Source: Methanobacterium sp. (lineage in GTDB: Archaea; Methanobacteriota; Methanobacteria; Methanobacteriales; Methanobacteriaceae). Taken from it: a DNA stretch of 52,257 nt. A program made the position numbers and the translations under genes. A model generated the notes under the pieces. It was not told the DNA's origin, did not search any database, and saw only the letters and a program-made list of their open reading frames with translations. The stretch covers positions 391 through 52,647 of the forward strand of contig PMGM01000043.1 of the NCBI GenBank assembly GCA_003158115.1. The letters are read 5' to 3'. Shown here piece by piece: positions 9,756 through 18,843 of this stretch (positions are counted from its first letter, which is position 1; each line of letters begins with the position of its first letter).

Positions 9756-11867
9756 ATGGATAAAAAATCAGCTCCTTCCAAGAAAAAAGTTTACATCAGC
9801 TATTTATTACGAACAGTGATATTATGGTTTGGTGAGGTGCTAGGATTCATTTTAATAGCTGATTTATCTGTTGGACTTACTATTAACAACTGGCAAACAG
9901 CTGTGGTGGTAGTGACCATTATTGGTATCTTAAACTTGTTTTTTTGGCCAATTTTATCCAAATTATTCCTACCATTCCTTGTTTACACCGTTGGTATAGG
10001 CTCTCTCCTTTTAAATGGTCTGATGATCTGGTTTGTGAGTAACTTCGTTGCCGGTATAACAATAGAAGGTTGGGCACTCATTCTAACCCCTATAGGAATG
10101 GCTTTCATAACAACTATTTTATCAACAATTATTACAATAGACGATGATGCCTCATATTACCGTATGGTCTTTCAAAGAAATATAAGAGACAAAAATGATC
10201 ATCATTCACTCAAACCAGGGGTTATCTTTCTTGAAATAGATGGCCTTGCACATAAGGTGCTAAAAGAAGCATTAAATAAAGGGGTTATGCCTACCCTTGC
10301 TAAATGGCTTGAAAATGGAAGTCATAAACTAACTGTATGGGAAACTGATTTATCAAGTCAAACAGGTGCAAGTCAGGCAGGTATACTCCACGGTAACAAT
10401 GAAAATATACCTGCATTTAGATGGGTTGAAAAACCAAATGAAAATAGGATAATGGTTTCAACAGGTCTTTCGGATGCCCCTTTAATTGAAGAACGAATAT
10501 CCGATGGTATGGGATTACTTTCAATACAAGGTGCCAGTAGATCTAATTTATTTTCAGGCGATGCCAAAGATATCATATTCACCTACAGCCATCTAAAAAA
10601 TCTTAGAAAATTTTACAGCGGGGCTTGGTACTATTTATACTCCAGTCCATCGAGTTTTGGACGTATCATAGTATTATTCCTGGGTGATGTACTAAGGGAT
10701 TTTGGATCCCAAATAAAGCACAGCATCAAAAATATAAATCCACGTATATATCGTGGTTTCTCGTATCCATTTATAAGGGCTGGTGCTAATGTTTTTTTAA
10801 GAGAAGTAACTACTTATACCCTTATCGGGGATATAATAACAGGGAAGATTGATGTTGCATACGTGACATATCTAGGTTATGATGAAATAGCCCACCATTC
10901 CGGTGTTCGTGATGAAGATTCATTTAATGCATTAAAAGGTCTTGATAAACAATTTTCTCGTCTTGAAACAGCTGTAGGATACTCTCACAGACATTATAAA
11001 TTTGTTGTGCAATCTGACCACGGGCAAACCAATGGATCCACCTTCAAACAACGTTATGGAATAACTCTTGAAGACCTTGTCAGGGGTTACATCCCAGCCC
11101 ATATCAAGATATACAGTAAACTATCCTCCAACGAAGATCACTTTGCCCAGGCTTTAACAGCACCTATTGATTCAAGTAAAATGTATTTTAAAAATAAAAG
11201 GGATAGAACAGTTGAAAGAAGTAGAGAAATTTTTTCTGATACACTAAAAAATATTGAAAAAAGTGACATAGCCAACAAACCCTATTCTAAAGGAGTTTTA
11301 GAATACATACAATCCTATACAATCGATAAAAATCCTAAAATAAAATCTTCATCTGAAGCAGAGGTAATTGTGCTTGCGTCTGGAAACTTGGGATTAATAT
11401 ATTTCACACAATGGGAGAATAGATTGAGTTATGAAGAGATTAAAGATATTTTTCCAGATTTAATACCGGGTTTGGTTAAACATCAAGGAATTGGATTTAT
11501 AATGGTTCATTCAGATGAATTTGGACCGATTGTAATAGGATCCAACGGCATATACTATCTTAAAACAGATACTATAGAAGGAGTAGATCCATTATCAAAC
11601 TTTGGACCAAATGCTGCCCAACATCTTAAAAGAACAGATCAATTCAAATACGTGCCAGACATCATTGTTAACAGTTTCTACGATCCTGTGAGTGATGAAG
11701 TTGCAGCGTTTGAAGAACTTGTTGGAAGCCATGGAGGACTCGGTGGTGATCAATCCTATCCATTCGTAATGTATCCTTCAGAGTGGAAACTCGAAACAGA
11801 AACTATTATTGGTGCGGAAAAGCTTCATGAAGTGCTTAAAGCCAGATTAAATCAGAAAAGTCAATAA
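9756..11867 (+). CDS. Membrane protein: holin-4-like four-helix domain fused to alkaline-phosphatase-superfamily domain
   Basis: A 703-residue protein with two modules. Residues 10-135 contain four hydrophobic helices resembling the Phage_holin_4 / YvlD membrane domain. From about residue 150 a soluble domain of the alkaline phosphatase/nucleotide pyrophosphatase superfamily follows: PGVIFLEIDGL with the first metal Asp, a nucleophile-region SSQTGASQAGILHG, LGYDEIAHHSG with Asp and His ligands, and VVQSDHGQTNG with Asp-His. The set of metal ligands appears intact, so a membrane-anchored phosphodiesterase or phosphotransferase is likely; the substrate is unknown. It is monocistronic, with a TATAGTATAAAAG promoter-like element near 9661 and a convergent neighbour. 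Confidence 0.75.
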   Translation: MDKKSAPSKKKVYISYLLRTVILWFGEVLGFILIADLSVGLTINNWQTAVVVVTIIGILNLFFWPILSKLFLPFLVYTVGIGSLLLNGLMIWFVSNFVAGITIEGWALILTPIGMAFITTILSTIITIDDDASYYRMVFQRNIRDKNDHHSLKPGVIFLEIDGLAHKVLKEALNKGVMPTLAKWLENGSHKLTVWETDLSSQTGASQAGILHGNNENIPAFRWVEKPNENRIMVSTGLSDAPLIEERISDGMGLLSIQGASRSNLFSGDAKDIIFTYSHLKNLRKFYSGAWYYLYSSPSSFGRIIVLFLGDVLRDFGSQIKHSIKNINPRIYRGFSYPFIRAGANVFLREVTTYTLIGDIITGKIDVAYVTYLGYDEIAHHSGVRDEDSFNALKGLDKQFSRLETAVGYSHRHYKFVVQSDHGQTNGSTFKQRYGITLEDLVRGYIPAHIKIYSKLSSNEDHFAQALTAPIDSSKMYFKNKRDRTVERSREIFSDTLKNIEKSDIANKPYSKGVLEYIQSYTIDKNPKIKSSSEAEVIVLASGNLGLIYFTQWENRLSYEEIKDIFPDLIPGLVKHQGIGFIMVHSDEFGPIVIGSNGIYYLKTDTIEGVDPLSNFGPNAAQHLKRTDQFKYVPDIIVNSFYDPVSDEVAAFEELVGSHGGLGGDQSYPFVMYPSEWKLETETIIGAEKLHEVLKARLNQKSQ

Positions 11868-11900
11868 AAAAAAGAAAATATTTAACATATTTTGAAATAG

Positions 11901-12905
11901 TCAGTTACAATCCCTACGTTCCTTTACAACACTTAAAAATTCCTTTGAATTTTCCATTTCCTTAATCTCCCAATTGTATATTACAGGGATTCCCTCTATG
12001 CACTTCAAGGATTTCTTACCCTCCATCAAGAATACAGCATCTGCTTCAGTTATTCCAGATAAATCCTTAACATTTAATGCCATTTTCCTTAAAGCTTGCT
12101 GGTTTCTGTTCTTTTCCATGTTAGTTATAACAGTATTATCATTTTTTCGAATTTTTTCCTCAGATTCACGTTTTGCAAGTGCATCAAATGGGGTTCTTGT
12201 AGTCGATATAACTCCAAAACCTAGATTAGTTAAGTTAGTTTGATTATTAATCGAAATTTTAGGGTTTATATTTGTATTATCCGACTTTTCCACTTTATCT
12301 TGGTCAAAATTAGGTACAGCTAAAAGGTTTACTGAAAGTGTTATCTTCATGTTTAGTATACTCTCAAGCATCATAGCTGTTTCAGGAAATGCACGAACCA
12401 TTCCACGCTCATATTTATAAATGGTCTCCCTTGACACGTGAGCTTTGTTAGCTAGATCTTTTCTTGAAATGTTCTGTGCTTCTCTGACTTGTTTTATTAT
12501 TTCACCGTCCATTTGAACGTAGTATCCGCCACGGTCTGCAAAAACTTCTGGGTAAACTTCATCAACAACCATATTTCTAAGGGTTTCTCTGGCTATAACT
12601 GGAATTCCATGTCTCTCGTAGACTACATCCTCTTCCAAGTATTCGTTTTTAGATTTAATCCCCACGACAAGTGGTGATGCTAAGAAAATATCTGCTACTT
12701 TCTTTATTTCCTCTGCTTGGTTGCCTGTAAATCCGTCTATATTGATTAGTATCTTAAGCAGTAGAAGTTCCAATTCCTTTCTTGCCACCATATCGAAACA
12801 ACTTCTATCATATATATTAGAAGTTTCAAAACCATGGTTAGTAAGAAGATTATTTATCTCAACAAGGACATGATCCCTTTGAGCTGGAATACTAGTTTTC
12901 TGCAT
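11901..12905 (-). CDS. Archaeal HTH-type transcriptional regulator (XRE-like)
   Basis: A 334-residue protein with a central helix-turn-helix at about residues 136-190 (ISRKDLANKAHVSRETIYKYERG), an N-terminal domain of about 130 residues that resembles the conserved archaeal regulator family found in methanogens, and a C-terminal domain with KSLKCIEGIPVIYNW. The ligand and targets are unknown. The ATG is preceded by GGTGATTAA. It is divergent from tiaS with only 20 bases between the start codons, so the two promoters must overlap the opposite coding starts; autoregulation and control of tiaS are possible. Confidence 0.8.
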   Translation of the reverse strand: MQKTSIPAQRDHVLVEINNLLTNHGFETSNIYDRSCFDMVARKELELLLLKILINIDGFTGNQAEEIKKVADIFLASPLVVGIKSKNEYLEEDVVYERHGIPVIARETLRNMVVDEVYPEVFADRGGYYVQMDGEIIKQVREAQNISRKDLANKAHVSRETIYKYERGMVRAFPETAMMLESILNMKITLSVNLLAVPNFDQDKVEKSDNTNINPKISINNQTNLTNLGFGVISTTRTPFDALAKRESEEKIRKNDNTVITNMEKNRNQQALRKMALNVKDLSGITEADAVFLMEGKKSLKCIEGIPVIYNWEIKEMENSKEFLSVVKERRDCN

Positions 12906-12925
12906 TTAATCACCGGTGAAAAAAT

Positions 12926-14197
12926 ATGAACAATATATTATTATACATTGGAATTGATGATACTGATTCCAGTTCTGGAATGTGTACCACCTATGTAACT
13001 TGTGTTATAATCTCCAAACTTAAAGATTGTGGTTTTAATATTACAGAATTCCCACGACTCATAAGACTTAACCCTTTTGCAAGATTTAAAACGCGTGGGA
13101 ATGGTGCTACATCTTTTAAATTGGAATTGAAATCAGATAAAGAAGTTGATGAAGTTAAAAAAATTGTTTTAGAGAAAGTTCAACAATTATCAGTACTCCA
13201 AGACGAAAGAACTAACCCAGGTGTTGTTTTCTACGATGGAAAAATAACATCAGAACTTCAAGAATTTGGATTAGAAACAATTAGGAATATAGTAACTATT
13301 GAAGATGCTGAAACTCTATTAAATAGGGTAGGAGCTGATTTTTATAAGTTTAAAAATGGGCGAGGAATTATAGGGGCATTGGCCGCAATAAGCTGTCCTC
13401 TTGACGATAAAACTTATGAATTACTAACTTACAGAATACCTGAAAATTATGGTACTCCACGTCAAATAAACCATGAATCAGTGGTTGAAATGGATGATAA
13501 CACTTATCCTGATACATTTGATAATCTGGATCAAGGATATGTTGCAATAGAACCTCATACTCCATGTCCTGTACTCTATGGTATTAGAAGTGAAAATCCT
13601 GAAATTTTAATTCAAGCTAAAGATATTGTAAAAATTTCAGAACCTGTGGAAAGATTTTGCATATATTTAACCAACCAACACACCGATATGCATCTTCAAA
13701 AAGTTGAAAATGTCTCTGACATGGATAAATTCAAATGTTACATAGTTGAAGGAACAGTAAAAAATAAACCCCATGTAATAAAAGGAGGACATATTATATT
13801 TACACTTGCAGATGAGTCAGGACAGATTGAATGCGCTGCATATGAACCGACCAAGCAGTTCAGGGAATTTGTAAGAGAATTAGAACCTGAAGATTCTTTA
13901 AGAGTTTATGGTGGTATAGGTGAGGGAATAACAGTTAAAGGAACACTTAATATAGAGAAATTTGAACTTCTTAAACTAGCTGATTTGGTTATCATTAAAA
14001 ATCCAATGTGTGATTGTGGTAAGAGAATGAAATCTGCAGGAACAGGGAAGGGTTATAAGTGTCCTAAATGTGGCTCAAAACTAGGGGAAGACGAAAAAGA
14101 AATGGTTAAAATCCAACGAAATATTAAAAAAGGATTTTATGAAACACCACCATCAGCTAGAAGACATTTAAGCAAGCCAATTGTTAGAATCAAATAA
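12926..14197 (+). CDS. tiaS: tRNA(Ile2) 2-agmatinylcytidine synthetase
   Basis: A full-length 423-residue TiaS. It opens with the family signature IGIDDTDSSSGMCTTYV, continues through RFKTRGNGATS, has a central catalytic region, an OB-fold domain at about residues 268-345 and a C-terminal zinc ribbon (CDCGKRM then CPKCGSKLG). TiaS attaches agmatine to C34 of tRNA(Ile2) with ATP so that the CAU anticodon reads AUA; the enzyme is archaeal and essential where studied. It is followed after about 45 bases by the MmgE/PrpD gene. Confidence 0.95.
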   Translation: MNNILLYIGIDDTDSSSGMCTTYVTCVIISKLKDCGFNITEFPRLIRLNPFARFKTRGNGATSFKLELKSDKEVDEVKKIVLEKVQQLSVLQDERTNPGVVFYDGKITSELQEFGLETIRNIVTIEDAETLLNRVGADFYKFKNGRGIIGALAAISCPLDDKTYELLTYRIPENYGTPRQINHESVVEMDDNTYPDTFDNLDQGYVAIEPHTPCPVLYGIRSENPEILIQAKDIVKISEPVERFCIYLTNQHTDMHLQKVENVSDMDKFKCYIVEGTVKNKPHVIKGGHIIFTLADESGQIECAAYEPTKQFREFVRELEPEDSLRVYGGIGEGITVKGTLNIEKFELLKLADLVIIKNPMCDCGKRMKSAGTGKGYKCPKCGSKLGEDEKEMVKIQRNIKKGFYETPPSARRHLSKPIVRIK

Positions 14198-14242
14198 ATA
14201 CAATTTGATTAATTTTGATTATGATTATATGGCGTTAAAACA

Positions 14243-15601
14243 ATGATAACTAAAAAACTGGCCAGCATAGTTGTTGATACTGACTATGATAACCTTCCAG
14301 AAGAAGTGATTTTAAAGACTAAACAATGCTTTATTGACTTTTTAGGTGTTGCACTTGCAGGATCTAAAATTCCCAGTAGTAGGACCGTTAGGAACATATT
14401 CACAAATGGTAATGGATCATCAGTTTTAGGTTCTAATAATGTGGGTTTTATTGATGCTTCCCTTGTTAACGGTGTGTTTGCTCATAGTCTTGATCTAGAT
14501 GACGGCCACCGTTTTGCACAGATTCATCCAGGGTGTACTGTAATCCCTGCAGCACTTTCAATTTCAGAAAACCGTAATAAAATGGGAGACGATTTTATTA
14601 GTTCTATTGTTGCCGGTTATCAAGTATCGATCTTGATGGGTATGATATCAAACCCAGAACATCGAAATCTGGGTTTTCACAGTACAGGTACTTGTGGAAC
14701 GTTTGGAGCTGCTGCTGCGTCTTGTAAAGCAATTGATCTAGATTTTGAATGTATCGTTAATGCACTTGGACTTGCAGGTACCCAAACAGCAGGTTTACTC
14801 GAGTCGGATCACTCAGGAAGTTCAGGAAAACATCTTCATGCCGGTAAAGCAGCACAATCAGGAGTTATATCAGCCATACTCTCAGAAAATGGTTTTGAAG
14901 GTGCTCCTTCAATAATTGATGGGAATGAAGGATTTTTAAATGCCATGGTAATTCCAGGTAACACCTCATCTCCCACCATAAAAAGTTATGAGGATAGAGC
15001 GGATAAAATCATAGCAAATCGAAATTACCATATAATGGATGTTTACTTTAAAAAATATCCAGTATGTAGACATCTGCACTCATCTGTAGATGCCACTATA
15101 GAAATTTACAATCAAATGATTTCAAATGATGTTAAGGCCAATGATATTATTTCAATTAATGTTAAAACATATGAAATCGCTTCGGAACATGATAATTATA
15201 ATCCAAATACTGTAGAAGCTGTTAGACAGAGCTTACCTGTTGCCATAGCAATTAGCTTATTAAATGGTGATTTGAATATTGGTAACATTGAAATTAATCC
15301 CAAAATTATTTCTTTAGCATCAAAAGTTGTTTTAGAAAATGATAAAGAAATGGATGGATTATTTCCTTCAAAAAGGCCTTCAAGAGTTGAGGTATTGACT
15401 AAAAATATTATTCTCACTAGCCGAGTGGATCTTCCAATGGGTGAACCGGAACAACCCTTCAATCAACAAGATACTTTAGAAAAGTTCCATTATCTAAATC
15501 CTAAAGTTGATCTGGAGGTATTAGAAATTATAGATGAACTTGAATCGTATAAAATGGGAGATTTGATGAAAATATTAAATAAAGTATTCAATGATGATTG
15601 A
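14243..15601 (+). CDS. MmgE/PrpD family protein (2-methylcitrate dehydratase-like)
   Basis: A 452-residue protein with the full MmgE/PrpD layout: an all-helical N-terminal part (FIDFLGVALAGS, NGVFAHSLDLDDGHR, HPGCTVIPAAL), the HSTGTCGTFGAAAA segment, a HAGKAAQSGVISA segment, and a C-terminal alpha/beta lid domain with KKYPVCRHLHSSVDA. Known members dehydrate 2-methylcitrate or decarboxylate cis-aconitate, or act as immunity-related and unknown paralogs, so the substrate is open. It leads a group with a TIM-barrel protein, a fumarase alpha subunit and a citrate-synthase/citryl-CoA-lyase homolog, which suggests tri- or dicarboxylic acid chemistry. Confidence 0.85.
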   Translation: MITKKLASIVVDTDYDNLPEEVILKTKQCFIDFLGVALAGSKIPSSRTVRNIFTNGNGSSVLGSNNVGFIDASLVNGVFAHSLDLDDGHRFAQIHPGCTVIPAALSISENRNKMGDDFISSIVAGYQVSILMGMISNPEHRNLGFHSTGTCGTFGAAAASCKAIDLDFECIVNALGLAGTQTAGLLESDHSGSSGKHLHAGKAAQSGVISAILSENGFEGAPSIIDGNEGFLNAMVIPGNTSSPTIKSYEDRADKIIANRNYHIMDVYFKKYPVCRHLHSSVDATIEIYNQMISNDVKANDIISINVKTYEIASEHDNYNPNTVEAVRQSLPVAIAISLLNGDLNIGNIEINPKIISLASKVVLENDKEMDGLFPSKRPSRVEVLTKNIILTSRVDLPMGEPEQPFNQQDTLEKFHYLNPKVDLEVLEIIDELESYKMGDLMKILNKVFNDD

Positions 15602-15693
15602 AACTGATCAATTTATATCATTTTAGAATGTTTAATGATCAATTAATATTAATAATTTAATTGTGAAAAATTAAGAGATGTGGGGTAATTTTT

Positions 15694-16608
15694 ATGCGTA
15701 TAGAAGATTTTTTACAAAAAATTGGAATTGAAGAAGCTGACTCAAATTTAGAAATATCCAAGAAAAGTTTTCCAGACGGTGCACAATACAGGTTTGAAGT
15801 ACCAGGAATACAAAATCCCGGAGCTATGGCTGCCCTTGTTGATGCAACTGATGATTATGGTGTAAAAGTTCACAGGGTAACACAAACTAAGGGTATAATG
15901 CTCTTAACAGACAATGAAATTGAAGAAATGGTTGATATTGCATTAGATGGGCGTATGGAATTATTTTTAAGTGTTGGTCCTAGAGCAACCTATGATACTA
16001 GTGCTTCTGCCAATACCCCCGAAGGTGCACGTATAGGTTATAGATTAAGGGGTTATAAAAACTTATTATACGCATTAGAAGATGTTAAACGTGCTACATT
16101 ATTAGGTGTTAGAGGTATTGTTGTATATGATGAAGGATTGCTTTGGGTTTTAAATAAAATGCGTGACCAAGGAGAATTACCTGCAAAAACGCATTTTAAA
16201 GTTTCAGCCCATTGTGGCCATGGCAACCCTGCATCTGCAAAACTTTTAGAAGAGATCGGTGCGGATTCTTTCAACCCTGTGAGGGATCTCCAGATACCAA
16301 TGATTTCAGCTATCAGAAAATCTATAAACATATCTTTAGACCTACACATGGAAAATCCCAAATCTTCTGGAGGTTTTATCCGACATTACGAAGCCCCCGA
16401 GATAATTAGATCCGCAGCACCAGTTTATCTAAAAACTGGAGGAGCAGTAGCTGCACATCATGGATGGGAAACAACTAAAAGTCAAGCAGCAGAACGTGTA
16501 AGGCAAGTTTATCTAGTTCAAAGTATGGTAGACCGTTATTATCCAGATGCTAAAATCTCAAATCTGGGAACTAGCGATATGTCTTTACCCGAGAAATCAG
16601 GAAAATAG
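15694..16608 (+). CDS. TIM-barrel protein, U32-peptidase-like, unknown function
   Basis: A 304-residue protein. Successive strands (LFLSVGPRATYD, GVRGIVVYDEGLLW, HFKVSAHCGHGNP, ADSFNPVRDLQIPM, NISLDLHMENP, APVYLKTGG) follow a TIM-barrel pattern of the type seen in peptidase family U32-related proteins, and I recall similar methanogen proteins carrying that label; I see no recognised peptidase active site. An aldolase- or lyase-like function would suit the neighbours better but is only inference. The ATG is preceded by GTGGGG. It sits between MmgE/PrpD and fumarase alpha, with 92 bases before and 76 after. Confidence 0.5.
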   Translation: MRIEDFLQKIGIEEADSNLEISKKSFPDGAQYRFEVPGIQNPGAMAALVDATDDYGVKVHRVTQTKGIMLLTDNEIEEMVDIALDGRMELFLSVGPRATYDTSASANTPEGARIGYRLRGYKNLLYALEDVKRATLLGVRGIVVYDEGLLWVLNKMRDQGELPAKTHFKVSAHCGHGNPASAKLLEEIGADSFNPVRDLQIPMISAIRKSINISLDLHMENPKSSGGFIRHYEAPEIIRSAAPVYLKTGGAVAAHHGWETTKSQAAERVRQVYLVQSMVDRYYPDAKISNLGTSDMSLPEKSGK

Positions 16609-16684
16609 AGGAAAATTCAACAATAATTGAAATGAATTCAAAATTATAAGGAATACCTATATTATATAAAATATTGGAGTTTTT

Positions 16685-17545
16685 ATGGATTTAATTGATC
16701 TAATTAAAAAAGCAGTTATAGATGCCAGCACAACTTTCAGAGATGACCAGTTAGATGCTTATAATCGTGCCATTGAAGCTGAAACTAATGATAATGCTAA
16801 ATGGGTTTTAGAACTTCTTTTAGAAAATGCAAGAATTGCTAAGGCAAATAAATTTCCTTTATGTGACGATACAGGAATTCCTCATATATTAATTGAGGTT
16901 GGAAATGATGTCCAACTTGCTGGTGGATTTTTTCAAGATATAAAAGAAGGAATAAGTGATGGTTTGAAGGAACTTCCAGGTAGACCAATGGCTGTTAAAG
17001 GTAATTCTATTGAGAGGATCGAACAATCAAAAGGGCTCTTTGAAAGTCCTGAAAAACTTTTGTCCCCTTCATTTGTAGTAGACACAATGAATGATGATGG
17101 TATAAATATCCATGTTCTTATGCTTGGTGGGGGTCCAGAAATACGGGCCAATACTTATAAGGTTTTCCACAAGAGGGATCATAGAAAAGTATTTAATGAA
17201 GTTTTAACATGGTTGAGATCAGAGATTACAATGCTTGGATGCACACCCTGCATTCCATCTGTTGGCATTGGTAGAACTCATTTTGAAGCATCATCGCTTA
17301 TGCTAAAGGCAATGGCGTACGGGAACCTAAATATCCAGTCTGAAATTGAGACAACCCTAACAAGATCAATGAACTGTTCTGATGCAGGGGCTCTTGGAAT
17401 TGGCGGTTCAGTAACTGCACTTGGATCATTCATAAACATAGGCCCTCAAAGAGCTAGTGGCGTCAGGATAGTTTGTACGCGACCTTGTTGTTGTGTAGAA
17501 CCAAGGAGGTCAACTGTACACTTGTCTTCAAATTTATTGGAGTGA
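16685..17545 (+). CDS. Fumarate hydratase class I alpha subunit (TtdA/FumA N-terminal family)
   Basis: A 286-residue protein of the class I (Fe-S) fumarase alpha family: DNAKWVLELLLENARIA, the first cluster Cys in PLCDDTG, LGGGPEIRANTYKVF, the second in MLGCTPCIPSVGIGRTHFEAS and a third in the C-terminal CTRPCCC cluster. The enzyme interconverts fumarate and malate in the incomplete reductive TCA route used by methanogens to make 2-oxoglutarate, and needs a separate beta subunit, which is not in this window. Paralogs act on tartrate, mesaconate or dimethylmalate. The C-terminus is unusually Cys-rich. The next gene starts 6 bases after the stop. Confidence 0.85.
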   Translation: MDLIDLIKKAVIDASTTFRDDQLDAYNRAIEAETNDNAKWVLELLLENARIAKANKFPLCDDTGIPHILIEVGNDVQLAGGFFQDIKEGISDGLKELPGRPMAVKGNSIERIEQSKGLFESPEKLLSPSFVVDTMNDDGINIHVLMLGGGPEIRANTYKVFHKRDHRKVFNEVLTWLRSEITMLGCTPCIPSVGIGRTHFEASSLMLKAMAYGNLNIQSEIETTLTRSMNCSDAGALGIGGSVTALGSFINIGPQRASGVRIVCTRPCCCVEPRRSTVHLSSNLLE

Positions 17546-17549
17546 TTTG

Positions 17550-18412
<863 letters not shown>

Positions 18413-18518
18413 TTGGGTGGTTAATACTATTTATTGTTATGTTATTATACTAAAATTAAATAGTAAAAGATAAATATAACTCAAAATAGAGTTTTTTTAT
18501 ATATTTATGGTGATTTAA
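18413..18518 (+). promoter_or_regulatory. Promoter of the A-type ATP synthase operon
   Basis: In the 106 bases before the operon, AAAGATAAATATAACTC near 18466-18480 is a plausible BRE/TATA element, which would start transcription close to 18503 and leave a leader that just contains the ribosome site GGTGAT (about 18508-18513) ahead of ATG 18519. A second T-rich TATATATTTA element at about 18497-18504 is too near the start codon to be used with that site. Confidence 0.4.
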
Positions 18519-18833
18519 ATGACAACGATATCGGAAGCAATTACAACCATTAAAAAGGCTGAAAATGATGCTGACAAATTAATAGAAAGTACTAAAGAGA
18601 AATCGTCCGAAAAGATAGAAGAGTCCCGTACAAAATCAAAGGAGATCATTGAAAAATCCGAGGAAGAAGCTAAGAGTGATGCTGAAAATATGTTGCTTGA
18701 TGCTGAAAACAAAGCTAGAAAGGAAGCAGTACACATATCAAATAAAACAGCTGAAAAAATTGAAATAAGCACCAAAACAGCAATGAGTAAAGTTGAAGAG
18801 GCTTCGGACTTAGTAGTAAAAAGTATTTTATAG
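18519..18833 (+). CDS. atpH: A-type ATP synthase subunit H
   Basis: A 104-residue, almost wholly alpha-helical protein with heptad-like runs of Glu, Lys and Ser (TKEKSSEKIEESRTKSKEII), as expected for subunit H (AhaH), which pairs with subunit E to form the peripheral stalk joining the head to subunit I. It is the first gene of the nine-gene operon H-I-K-E-C-F-A-B-D, the order known from methanogens. The I gene follows immediately. Confidence 0.88.
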   Translation: MTTISEAITTIKKAENDADKLIESTKEKSSEKIEESRTKSKEIIEKSEEEAKSDAENMLLDAENKARKEAVHISNKTAEKIEISTKTAMSKVEEASDLVVKSIL

Positions 18834-18843
18834 TGTGAGTACC

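Noticed and set aside
15605..15650. Two TGATCAATT copies before the TIM-barrel gene as operators
   Set aside because: They are short, A+T-rich and embedded in low-complexity sequence, so chance is a sufficient explanation.
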